Source of the DNA: Adonisia turfae CCMR0081
GTDB taxonomy: Bacteria; Cyanobacteriota; Cyanobacteriia; Phormidesmidales; Phormidesmidaceae
Direction of reading: 5' to 3'
DNA: 52,101 bases
Assembly (NCBI RefSeq): GCF_011009555.1
Contig: NZ_QXHD01000004.1
Coordinates: 6,326,737-6,378,837, forward strand
Of the stretch, positions 26,467-34,844 are shown in pieces; position 1 is the first letter of the stretch; each line of letters begins with the position of its first letter. Made by a program: the position numbers and the translations under genes. The notes under the pieces were generated by a model. That model worked only from the letters and a program-made list of their open reading frames with translations. It was not told where the DNA came from and did no database searches.

Positions 26467-27891
26467 CTAGGCATTTGCTTCTTCTCGCACCAGCTTATTC
26501 CAACCCAAATCTTTGAGATTGCTATTGCGGCGTAGAGGCCGAGTCACTAACTCAAGAATGTCGCGAGTGTTGCCAAAACCGTGAATTTGGGCGAAGGTGA
26601 ATTCTACTGACCACTTGGTATTAATGCCTCTGGCCTCTAAGGGATTGGCGTGGGCCATCCCCGTAATCACCAGGTCGGGTTCAATTTCTAGAATGCGTTG
26701 AATCTGGTTGTAGTTGTCTGGTTTTTCCGTAATCTTGGGCTTGGGTACACCCATTTCCTCGCAGGTGCGCTCTAGGAACTGTAGCTCAGCTCCCTGGAAG
26801 CGTTTGTCCATGTAGGGAATACCAATCTCCGGTACAGTCATGCCACAGCGGATCAAGAAGCGGGCCATAGCAATCTCAAGGAGATTGTCACCCATGAAGT
26901 AAACAGATTTGCCACGAATAAGACTGACGTAATCTTCTACGGATTCCCAAATCTTGGCTTCTCGTTCGGCTAATCCCTTGGGTTCAACGCCTAAGACTGA
27001 GCAGATTTTCTCAACCCAGGCACGGGTACCATCGGGACCGATGGGGAAGGGGGCACCGATGACCTTTGCCTTTTTCCGTCGCATTAGAGTAGATGCAGTG
27101 CGAGATAAGAAGGGGTTTACGCCAGATGCAAAGTAGCCTTCTTTGATTACGGGCAGATCGGTGTAGCGGTTTTCTGGTAACCAGCCAGATACCTTGATGC
27201 CTTGCTTCTTAAGTTCTAAATTAAGCTGGGTGACCACTGGGTTAGGGACCGAACCAAATAGGATCAGGGGGCTGTGGTCGTAATACTCATCTGCAGCAGG
27301 GGCTTCGTCCGGAGCGACGGCTTCGTTTTTGCGACCTAGGGATAATAGCTTGCCAAGACCATTGCGTTCTTGCTTTTCTGGTTCGATGGCTTTAGTCGCG
27401 GGCTCTGCAGTGGGACAGCGCTGGGCCATGGCAGCGAGTACGGTGTCTTCACCCTGGGTAAAGGCATAGTCAAGGCCATTGGCACGGGCGACGACGATGG
27501 GAACGCCAATTTCATCTTCTAGGATGGGGGCAATGCCCTCGAGGTCGGTTTTGATGATTTCGGTGGTGCAGGTGCCGATCCAAACGATTACGCTAGGGTT
27601 GCGATCGCGCTTTATCTGCAAACACAACCGCTTCAGTTCTTCATAGTCATTCAACTTGGCAGAAATATCCCCTTCCTCCAACTCAGCCATGGCATAGCGT
27701 GGCTCAGCGAAGATCATGACACCCATGGCATTTTGCAAAAAATAACCACAGGTTTTTGTACCAATGACCAAAAAGAAACTATCCTCAATCTTTTGGTAAA
27801 GCCACGCAACACAACTAATCGGGCAAAACGTATGGTAGTTGCCCGTATCGCAGTCAAATTCAAGAGAGGGAGTGTTAGCAGGTGTTGTCAT
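26467..27891 (-). CDS. chlN: Light-independent protochlorophyllide reductase subunit N
   Basis: 474 residues from ATG 27891 (MTTPANTPSLEF); the frame extends upstream but that part does not resemble the family. ChlN pairs with ChlB to form the NifDK-like catalytic component that reduces ring D of protochlorophyllide without light. The cluster ligands expected for NB proteins are present: Cys23 in TFCPISC, Cys48 in TKTCGYF and Cys108 in IGTCTTE. Length and motifs agree with full function. It lies 127 bp downstream of the DUF5331 gene and after chlL on the same strand, the common cyanobacterial order. chlB is not in the window and is usually elsewhere in cyanobacteria. Confidence 0.96.
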   Translation of the reverse strand: MTTPANTPSLEFDCDTGNYHTFCPISCVAWLYQKIEDSFFLVIGTKTCGYFLQNAMGVMIFAEPRYAMAELEEGDISAKLNDYEELKRLCLQIKRDRNPSVIVWIGTCTTEIIKTDLEGIAPILEDEIGVPIVVARANGLDYAFTQGEDTVLAAMAQRCPTAEPATKAIEPEKQERNGLGKLLSLGRKNEAVAPDEAPAADEYYDHSPLILFGSVPNPVVTQLNLELKKQGIKVSGWLPENRYTDLPVIKEGYFASGVNPFLSRTASTLMRRKKAKVIGAPFPIGPDGTRAWVEKICSVLGVEPKGLAEREAKIWESVEDYVSLIRGKSVYFMGDNLLEIAMARFLIRCGMTVPEIGIPYMDKRFQGAELQFLERTCEEMGVPKPKITEKPDNYNQIQRILEIEPDLVITGMAHANPLEARGINTKWSVEFTFAQIHGFGNTRDILELVTRPLRRNSNLKDLGWNKLVREEANA

Positions 27892-28018
27892 CGTGATTAT
27901 CGTCCTTAGAGCAGTAATAACTCTCGCTAAAGAGGAACGGTGAAAAGGGGGGTAACTGAGTCTCTGTAGCGATGGTTCACCGGGCAATAATCCGATAGGT
28001 TATGACTGAGATGGCGCT

Positions 28019-28375
28019 TTAGAGTCCTTCCAAACCTTCTAAAAGAGGGGGATCGTCACCAGATGAAGCATCCAGTGTTGGACCATCTTCACCTGTGCCA
28101 TTTAAGGCCATCTCTGGATCAAAATTAAGACCTAACACTTCGACTAGTGCATCTTCGTCAGAGTTGAGCTTATAGAACGGCACCATCAAATTTGATAGCT
28201 TAGGTTCTATAGCATTGATCACCCCTAAAATCAGGAGCGAAGATGGCCGCCGTCCACCGTCAGGCGTTCTAACGGAGACGTTGTTCATCTGTAGCTCTAA
28301 CCAGGCGCGATTGTCTTGCACATAGTTCAACCACTTGTCGCGGATAGCGGTGGTGAAATTCTCAAAAAAGGCCAT
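28019..28375 (-). CDS. DUF5331 protein of the chlL-chlN operon
   Basis: 118 residues from ATG 28375 (MAFFENFTTAIRDKWLNYVQ); a longer form from ATG 28417 would add 14 unlikely residues. A soluble helical N-terminal half with a conserved-looking SLLILGVINAIEP patch is followed by an acidic, Gly/Asp-rich tail (DASSGDDPPLLEGLEGL). Small proteins of the DUF5331 family are typically encoded between chlL and chlN in cyanobacteria; their role is unknown. Position suggests an accessory or assembly role in dark chlorophyll synthesis. No cofactor-binding residues are evident. Confidence 0.8.
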   Translation of the reverse strand: MAFFENFTTAIRDKWLNYVQDNRAWLELQMNNVSVRTPDGGRRPSSLLILGVINAIEPKLSNLMVPFYKLNSDEDALVEVLGLNFDPEMALNGTGEDGPTLDASSGDDPPLLEGLEGL

Positions 28376-28502
28376 ATCTTGAGATTTTAAATCAGCGGGC
28401 ACGCAGCAATTTAGCACCTCAGCGTCAGAATGGCCAGTCTTTTGAGAAACTCAAAGCAAATAAATGACTAGTAACCTATCGGATTAACCCGTGAATGTTG
28501 GG

Positions 28503-29366
28503 CTAAACCATCATTAGATCCATTTCATTTTTCTGAACAGGGGCGTCTTCAGGGGGGTTGAGATAGAAGTCTGACAGCAGTGAGAAGAGCTCACGGTCGG
28601 CAGCATCTTTAGGTACCACACCTTCAGGACGAGCAATGAGCTGATCGGCAATGTTCAGATAGTACTGGCACACTGGCTCCAATGATGGATCAGATTCAGC
28701 CATTTCAAACATGGTTTTGCCCTTGACCCGTGAAACACGAATATCTTCAATCAGGGGCAAAATTTCTAGCACCGGCATCGGCACCGCTTCGATATACTTG
28801 TCAATCAGATCCCGTTTAGATGTACGGTTACCGATGAGCCCAGCCAGCTTCAGCGGGTGAGTGCGGGCTTTTTCCCTGACGGATGCCGCAATGCGATTAG
28901 CGGCAAACAGGGCATCAAAGCCATTGTCAGTGACGATCATGCAATAGTCAGAATAATTAAGCGGTGCGGCAAAGCCACCACAGACCACGTCCCCCAAGAC
29001 GTCAAATAGAATGACATCGTATTCGTCAAAGGCGTTGAGCTCCTTAAGGAGTTTGACGGTTTCGCCGACCACATAGCCGCCACAGCCAGCACCTGCGGGG
29101 GGACCGCCCGCTTCTACGCAGCTAACATCCCCATAGCCTTGGTAGATAACATCTTCGGGCCAAATATCTTCGTAGTGATAATCCCGTTCCTGTAGCGTGT
29201 CAATAATGGTGGGGATTAAAAAGCCCGTTAGGGTAAAGGTGCTGTCGTGTTTAGGGTCACAACCGATTTGCAGGACCTTTTTGCCGCGTTTAGCAAGTGC
29301 GACAGAGATGTTGCAGCTGGTGGTGGATTTGCCAATGCCGCCTTTTCCATAGACCGAGAGTTTCAC
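28503..29366 (-). CDS. chlL: Light-independent protochlorophyllide reductase ATP-binding protein L
   Basis: 287 residues beginning with GTG 29366, preceded by a strong AGGAG. ChlL is the NifH-like homodimeric ATPase that delivers electrons to ChlNB. The P-loop GKGGIGKST (residues 7-15), the switch-type DPKHDST motif, and the two cluster-ligating cysteines Cys95 (GAGCGGY) and Cys129 (DVVCGGF) are all present. Length matches the family. It is the first gene of the chlL-DUF5331-chlN unit, with a 600-bp upstream region likely holding the promoter. The enzyme is oxygen-sensitive, so low-oxygen or dark regulation is expected from the family; no operator was recognised here. Confidence 0.97.
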   Translation of the reverse strand: MKLSVYGKGGIGKSTTSCNISVALAKRGKKVLQIGCDPKHDSTFTLTGFLIPTIIDTLQERDYHYEDIWPEDVIYQGYGDVSCVEAGGPPAGAGCGGYVVGETVKLLKELNAFDEYDVILFDVLGDVVCGGFAAPLNYSDYCMIVTDNGFDALFAANRIAASVREKARTHPLKLAGLIGNRTSKRDLIDKYIEAVPMPVLEILPLIEDIRVSRVKGKTMFEMAESDPSLEPVCQYYLNIADQLIARPEGVVPKDAADRELFSLLSDFYLNPPEDAPVQKNEMDLMMV

Positions 29367-29966
29367 GCTCGTTGTCTCCTTCTGGTGGGTTGGTCTAAGC
29401 GACCATGTCTGTGGGTCATTGTGGGTAATCAGCGGCTGATTGGATAGGGTTCAAGAAAATGGATGACTACCAAAAATGCTTTCTGAATCAGAATTTATTT
29501 CAAAATAATTACTCAAGGCTTTTTAAGCTTAGAAAAAGGATATTTGGGCCACTAATATTATTTTTAGGGTCTAATTAAATAAAATATGGATCAAAAAGCA
29601 AATTTTTGAAATGCTTCTATCTCCTTCTCCTAAAAGACTTTTGTCGTTTTATATAGACCTGAATAAATCCATTTCAAAGGGTGTTTCAGGCTAAAAGATG
29701 TCTGGTTGTTTGAACTGATTCCGTAGAGTCTTCCCTTGGGAGTGCCCTAAGATTTAGTTTGATAAGACAACTTCATTATCCTCAGCTTTTGTAGGGCTGG
29801 CACGAGGCACAGCCCCTACAGTGGAGATCCATTTTGACTGGGGAATGAATACTGGGTTCAGTTAGACTTACCCATGGCTGATGTGGATCTGGCTAAAGAA
29901 TATTCGACAGTTATCACTCAGCATAATGTTAAGAATGTTTTATTTGAAAATAAATAAAACAGAATG
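29367..29966. other. Upstream region of chlL
   Basis: 600 bp without a gene, AT-rich between about 29480 and 29660, presumably containing the chlL promoter and a 5' leader. The only structure I see is the palindromic repeat at 29790-29820. No riboswitch-like fold or recognised operator was found. Confidence 0.5.
29790..29820. repeat. Small palindromic repeat with TGTAGGG / CCCCTACA ends
   Basis: TGTAGGG-CTG and CAG-CCCCTACA are near-perfect inverted arms around a 10-nt centre. The ends resemble those of the longer palindrome at 34782-34830, suggesting members of one dispersed intergenic repeat family. Confidence 0.5.
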
Positions 29967-31001
29967 CTAAGAATTTGTTTCGTCTTTTGAAATGTTCGCA
30001 ATGTGATTCTGGGGGAACCAGGTCAAGTCTTGGTCAGCGGTTTCAAAATTATTGGCCGTAAAGAGTTGGCTGCTGACTGATAGTTCGTTATCCCACTGGG
30101 GCTGACTGATCTGTGCTAGAGATTGGTAATTCGCTCTGAATTGAGCAATTGCTTGATTTATTTGGTGGATAATTTCTTGCTCAGACTTTGGGGCTTTGGG
30201 GGATGGGATTTGCAGCTGTTTTTCGAAAAAAAGAATACTGGCTAAGGCGTATAGATTTTCTTGGGTGTCCAATGCTTTGGAAATTTTGACGTTGCTGTTG
30301 CTCAGGGCAGTGCGGATAAATCTGACGCTTGGTGGATGGGGCTGATTGTTTGGAAGTTGGGCAATAAAATTGGCGCAGAAAGCTTTTACGCCATCGGTAA
30401 GCATTATTTTTTGATGCTGCACCAGCTGAGTCACTAATGCCGTAATTTGTGTTGGAATTTTTGTGCCTAGGGGAGGAATGGGTTGGGATAACTGAGTGCC
30501 AAACGTTTGCAGGGCAATATATAGGAGGCGTTTTTTCTCAGGCAGGCTCAATTTTGGCTCTGGTTGAGCGTTATTGAGTATCGCGATCGCAGCCTTAGTC
30601 AAGTTGACAAAGTCTAATGCCGATAGTTTTGATGAAATCCGCTGTAGATAGGTGCGAATTAAGAAGATGAGTGTTTTTGCTGCATCATCTAAACGGGCTT
30701 TTACTTGGTGAACAGCGGCTGCAAGAACAGCGTCTCCGTTTGCATCACTGTACTTATCCAAACGCTCTAGCCAGTCTATCTGTCGGTAATTCTGACGGTA
30801 ATCATGATGCAGTTTGTAAATTGAGATGCCCAATTCCTGGCCCGATTTCTGGCCTGTGATGTCCATCACTATGATTAACGCTGCCAGAATAGCCTGGCAT
30901 TCCAGGTCGGACCTGGCCTTACCGTAGGTTTGCTCAAAAAGCGCTAACGCTATTAACAGTCTTTGGCTATCAAAATTGGATAAGGTGGCAGGGCTGACCA
31001 T
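29967..31001 (-). CDS. Hypothetical protein, all-helical
   Basis: 344 residues from ATG 31001. No signal peptide, membrane segment or catalytic motif is visible. The sequence is rich in Ala, Leu, Gln and Asn with amphipathic helices throughout. I do not recognise a family. The first 150 residues contain a pattern (ALFEQTYGKARSDLECQAIL ... LVNLTKAA-like helices) that could be a small helical bundle; the C-terminal 80 residues are Gln/Asn-rich. It stands alone between the chl operon and a decayed CHAT gene on the same strand and contains one HIP1 site (30583-30590), as core genes of this genome do. Coding confidence is good from length and frame, but the function is unknown. Confidence 0.7.
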   Translation of the reverse strand: MVSPATLSNFDSQRLLIALALFEQTYGKARSDLECQAILAALIIVMDITGQKSGQELGISIYKLHHDYRQNYRQIDWLERLDKYSDANGDAVLAAAVHQVKARLDDAAKTLIFLIRTYLQRISSKLSALDFVNLTKAAIAILNNAQPEPKLSLPEKKRLLYIALQTFGTQLSQPIPPLGTKIPTQITALVTQLVQHQKIMLTDGVKAFCANFIAQLPNNQPHPPSVRFIRTALSNSNVKISKALDTQENLYALASILFFEKQLQIPSPKAPKSEQEIIHQINQAIAQFRANYQSLAQISQPQWDNELSVSSQLFTANNFETADQDLTWFPQNHIANISKDETNS

Positions 31002-31270
31002 AACTGTCTGCAGATGTTAAGAAGACCGGACTCTCAGCCCCTGTATGTAGATAATGCAGGAAATCTACTTGGCACCTTTGCAATGTGCCAGGAACTAAAG
31101 TTAAAGTATATGCTGATGGCTGTGTTGAACTCTAATTAAGAAATTACACAACAGAAGTAGACCATTATCCCAACGGCAACATTCGTTCCATGGCATGCTC
31201 GAAAGCATTGAGGCTAGCCACACCCGATATGGCACTCGAATTGTTGTTGTAAACTAGAAAAAACATAGCC

Positions 31271-32076
31271 TCAGAGGCCATTACCAATCAAGATGAAGGG
31301 TGCCCAATAGTAGGGATGGCTTAGATCTGTCGCATCGATTGGAAGATTCCCATCAATTGAAAGTGTCAGCAGTGCTGCTCGACTGCTGTCGTCAGCCATA
31401 CTAATTAAGCGACGTTGAGCATGCTGTAGTGCTTCAGCTTTTGACACTCCTCCTCGACTCAGAGCATCATAAAACGCATTCATAAGAATTTGGGTTCCCC
31501 CGTCATCCTCTCTCGATAATATTGCAATGCTTCGAAATTGTTTCCATGCTGATATGCGATATTGCCAATATTTGCCAAAGTAGTGGCTTCGCCTGTCCGA
31601 TGACCTAGTTCTCGTTTGAGGCTTAAACTCTCCTCATAGTATCGTAACGCTTCTGAATAATTGCCTAGCTTCTCGTAAACAACGCCAATGTTACCTAGGG
31701 TGATGGCTTCATTTAAACGATTACCTAATCTACGGGAGAGCTCTAAACTCTCCTCATGGTACTGAAGGGCTTCGGGATAATTGCCAAGGCGTTGATAAAA
31801 GACGCCAATGTACTCCAATACATGAGCTACTTTTATCAGATTATTTGTTCGCTGATAGAGTTCCAGAGCTTTTTGCAGTTTTTCTAGGGCTGATTTCCAC
31901 TGCTCCGTTTGATAGTATTCGATACTTTCATCGAAAAGTCTATCGGCCTGACGATTCAAATCTGTTTGTGCCCTTACCAACTTTGGCCCGATGGTATCCA
32001 ATAGCACAATCGACGCTGTGCCAAAGGCTATCGAAAAGACCAATGAGCTTAAAGTAAAGCAACGGGCTAAATACAT
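31271..32076 (-). pseudogene. Remnant of an exported TPR-CHAT gene (internal deletion and frameshift)
   Basis: The 5' part (32076 to 31480) encodes a signal peptide and four TPR units (SALEKLQKALELYQRTNNL; YPEALQYHEESLELSRRLGN and so on) and stops at a TGA after ERMTGEPKFL. Overlapping that stop by ATGA, a second frame (31483 to 31271) encodes only the last 70 residues of a CHAT domain (MNAFYDALSRGGVSKAEALQ ... HPYYWAPFILIGNGL). The whole central CHAT segment, including the expected His (ATHG) and Cys (SACQT) motifs, is missing. A large internal deletion joined the ends out of frame. It cannot make an active protease; the TPR fragment could still be exported. It is related in architecture to the intact gene at 20598-23378. 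Confidence 0.8.
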
Positions 32077-32383
32077 ATTAAGCCGCTAAATTACGCTAAT
32101 TTACTACATCTTAAGTTACATACAGTTTCTGACAATTTCAGTAGACTTACGGAATGACTTTATAATTCATGGCAATAGGGAGATGATGGCAATATGGCAA
32201 TGAATGCTAGCATTTGCAGACTGATCAAGCATTCAAAACCCCTCGGGATTCTTATCCTGGGTTCCTCGCAACTACATCTGAAGTGATAAACCGGTTAGGT
32301 AAAAACTTGCAAACCATTTGTACAATGTCTCAAGACCTGCGCAAGAATGGGCACTACGATGAGCACATCTGAAACCTGTATCC
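32077..32383. other. Divergent spacer upstream of HTH gene
   Basis: 307 bp between the decayed CHAT gene and the plus-strand HTH gene. A TATAAT at 32161-32166 on the plus strand is a possible -10 box, but no well-spaced -35 was found. I see no other structure. Confidence 0.35.
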
Positions 32384-33097
32384 ATGGCAGCTACTCCCGA
32401 GCAAATCCAAGAAGTTTTAGCGCTACGCGATCGCAAAGTAGGTCCCAAACAAATCGCCCGTAAGCTAGGTCTACGACCCGCCGAGGTCAACAATATTATC
32501 CAAACCCAGTTAAGCGCGAATCCTGAAAACCATAGTCAGCCTAAAAAGCACTCTAAGCTTAAAGAGTGCTTAGTTGATTCCCAAGGATTTGATCGCTTTT
32601 TTGGTAGCCGAAATACTCGCAAAGATCGTAAAGGGCTGTCCCAGATTATGGTGACCCGTGCCGATGGCACCCATTATCTGGTCACCACTTTTCTTATTGA
32701 TGCATGGTGTCTGGGGGTAAAAGATGCCATGGGACCTCGCAAAGTTAAAACCACTGACTATCCGTTAATGCGAGAGAATGCTTATGCCCACACCATGGAT
32801 GATAGCCATAGAACGATATCTCTGGAACAGGCTCAATCAGTTATCTACGGTGCTGTGGACTATGCTAAACGTCTAGGCCTTGACCCCCATGAAGACTTCG
32901 AACGGGCCAAGCATAATCTCGGCCCTCGCATGGATAATCTGCCTCGCCATGAATTTGGTAAAAACGGTAAGCCCTATTACTTTGCTGGCCCCTATGACAA
33001 TCCAGATAAAATTATTGCCAAACTCAGAGAAAGCGTTGGTGAGGGCAACTTTAAATACACCATTGGGATGGACTTGGGTATGGGGACTGTACTCTAG
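32384..33097 (+). CDS. HTH-domain protein of unknown function
   Basis: 237 residues from ATG 32384. The first 45 residues form a helix-turn-helix (EQIQEVLALRDRKVGPKQIA followed by RKLGLRPAEVNNIIQ), of the homeodomain-like or resolvase-like kind. After a basic linker, residues about 65-235 form a separate domain (DGTHYLVTTFLIDAWCLGVK; SLEQAQSVIYGAVDYAKRLG; PHEDFERAKHNLG; FGKNGKPYYFAGPYDNPDK), which looks conserved but which I cannot name. It might be a transcription factor with a sensing domain or a DNA-modifying accessory protein. It carries a HIP1 site at 32427-32434. It converges with the decarboxylase gene, leaving 3 bp between stop codons, so antisense interference is possible. Confidence 0.75.
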   Translation: MAATPEQIQEVLALRDRKVGPKQIARKLGLRPAEVNNIIQTQLSANPENHSQPKKHSKLKECLVDSQGFDRFFGSRNTRKDRKGLSQIMVTRADGTHYLVTTFLIDAWCLGVKDAMGPRKVKTTDYPLMRENAYAHTMDDSHRTISLEQAQSVIYGAVDYAKRLGLDPHEDFERAKHNLGPRMDNLPRHEFGKNGKPYYFAGPYDNPDKIIAKLRESVGEGNFKYTIGMDLGMGTVL

Positions 33098-33100
33098 CTA

Positions 33101-34738
33101 TCAAATAATACAGGCCAGTTCCCGTGACTTTTCAGTGAATAGAAGATTTTCACCATAGTCAATGGGGCAGTCAATAACAGCGGGCACATCAGCTGCCAGA
33201 GCTGCTTTGAGTGTGGGGATAAAGTCTTCTGTCGACGTTACTCGATAACCCTGGAGACCAAAGCTCTTGGCCAGGGCAACAAAATCAGGATTGGTAAATT
33301 TGATAAACGCAGATTCACCATAGTAATTATGTTGTTTCCACTCAATTAGACCATAGCCACCATCGTTAAAGATAATGGTGACAAAGGGAGTCCCTAAACG
33401 TAGCGCTGTTTCTAGCTCCTGGCAGTTCATCATAAAGCCGCCATCACCTGTGACCGCAACAATCTTACGGTTGGGATAGACAAGTTTAGCTGCGATCGCA
33501 CCCGGTATGGCAATACCCATGGAGGCAAACCCATTGGAAATCAGACAGGTATTCGGTTGCTCACAATGGTAGTTGCGGGCAATCCACATTTTGTGGGCTC
33601 CTACATCTGAGAGCACAATGTCATCGGGTCCTACTACCTGACGCAGATCGTAGAGTAGTTTCTGGGGCTTAATGGGAAATGCCAGATCGTTACAATATTG
33701 TTCATAGTCAGCCCGCATTTCATCTCGTACCGCTTGGAATGGATAGCTTGATTTTGCATTACGTTCCACCCGTTTTAAAATCTGTTCAAGGGAATCTTCA
33801 ATATCCCCAATCACTTCCACCATGGGGACATAGCTACTGTCAATTTCTGCAGGGGTCAAGCTCACATGCACAATGGGAATTTGTCCATGGGGGTTCCACT
33901 TTTTCGGTGGATATTCTACTAAGTCATAGCCCACGGCGATGACTAAATCACTTTTATCAATGGCGCAGGAAATAAAATCTCGCTGCTGCAGACCAACAGT
34001 CCAAAGGGCCAGGGGATGCTGATATGGAATGACTCCCTTACCCATAAAGGTATTGGTAACAGGAATCTGCAATTCATCTACTAGTTTAGTGATCGCTCCA
34101 CTAGCCCGCGCTCGAATAGCCCCATTACCCACTAAAATTAGCGGTCGTTCTGCCCGAGAGATCGCGTCCGCCGCTTTCTGAATGGTGTCAAAGGCCGCAA
34201 AGGTTTTACCGTTGCGATCGCAGGTCAGCGGTTTTCCCTCCGCTTCCATATCGGCAATATTTTCGGGTAAGTCAATATGCACAGCCCCTGGATTACCCGT
34301 TTGCGCTAACTTAAAAGCTTTACGCACAATTTCCGTTGTATTACTAGGTCGCACAATTTGAGTGTTCCATTTAGTCACGGGGGCAAACATCGCCACCAAA
34401 TCTAAATATTGGTGAGACTCAATGTGCATGCGGTCAGTCCCCACCTGACCAGTAATCGCCACCAATGGGGCACGATCTAGATTGGCATCGGCCACCCCTG
34501 TGATTAAATTGGTTGCCCCTGGCCCCAGTGTGGATAAACACACCCCCGCCTTGCCCGTTAGCCGACCATAGACATCGGCCATAAACGCCGCCCCTTGCTC
34601 GTGACGAGTAGTGACAAACTGTATAGAAGACTGTTTCAACGCCTGAAGTACTTGGAGATTCTCTTCTCCGGGCACACCAAAAATGTACTCCACTCCTTCA
34701 TTTTCGAGACAACGGACAAGGAGTTCTGCAGTGTTCAT
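33101..34738 (-). CDS. Thiamine diphosphate enzyme, likely 2-oxoglutarate decarboxylase (acetolactate synthase-like)
   Basis: 545 residues with the three-domain fold of the pyruvate oxidase/acetolactate synthase family: N-terminal pyrimidine-binding domain with catalytic Glu47 (TTRHEQGAAF), a central domain (about 190-325), and the C-terminal ThDP/Mg domain with GDGG (Asp432) and NDGGYGL. By sequence alone it would be called acetolactate synthase. It lies directly after a succinate-semialdehyde dehydrogenase gene on the same strand, 106 bp apart, as in Synechococcus PCC 7002, where the corresponding pair was shown to convert 2-oxoglutarate to succinate and bypass the missing 2-oxoglutarate dehydrogenase. 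Hence 2-oxoglutarate decarboxylase is preferred. No regulatory ACT subunit gene, as needed for biosynthetic IlvBN, is adjacent. The specific substrate remains inference. Confidence 0.8.
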   Translation of the reverse strand: MNTAELLVRCLENEGVEYIFGVPGEENLQVLQALKQSSIQFVTTRHEQGAAFMADVYGRLTGKAGVCLSTLGPGATNLITGVADANLDRAPLVAITGQVGTDRMHIESHQYLDLVAMFAPVTKWNTQIVRPSNTTEIVRKAFKLAQTGNPGAVHIDLPENIADMEAEGKPLTCDRNGKTFAAFDTIQKAADAISRAERPLILVGNGAIRARASGAITKLVDELQIPVTNTFMGKGVIPYQHPLALWTVGLQQRDFISCAIDKSDLVIAVGYDLVEYPPKKWNPHGQIPIVHVSLTPAEIDSSYVPMVEVIGDIEDSLEQILKRVERNAKSSYPFQAVRDEMRADYEQYCNDLAFPIKPQKLLYDLRQVVGPDDIVLSDVGAHKMWIARNYHCEQPNTCLISNGFASMGIAIPGAIAAKLVYPNRKIVAVTGDGGFMMNCQELETALRLGTPFVTIIFNDGGYGLIEWKQHNYYGESAFIKFTNPDFVALAKSFGLQGYRVTSTEDFIPTLKAALAADVPAVIDCPIDYGENLLFTEKSRELACII

Positions 34739-34781
34739 AAAAGATACCTAGGGAATGGGTAATGCAACGTCAAAATTTCAG

Positions 34782-34830
34782 TTGTAGGGGTGTTCCATAG
34801 GTGGCGGCGTTCCATGGAACGCCCCTACAA
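34782..34830. repeat. Palindromic intergenic repeat (17-bp arms)
   Basis: TTGTAGGGGTGTTCCAT and ATGGAACGCCCCTACAA pair with a single mismatch around a 15-bp centre, between the dehydrogenase stop and the decarboxylase start. The resulting hairpin could attenuate or stabilise the shared transcript. The TGTAGGG/CCCCTACA ends match the repeat at 29790-29820. Confidence 0.65.
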
Positions 34831-34844
34831 AATAACAAAATGCC

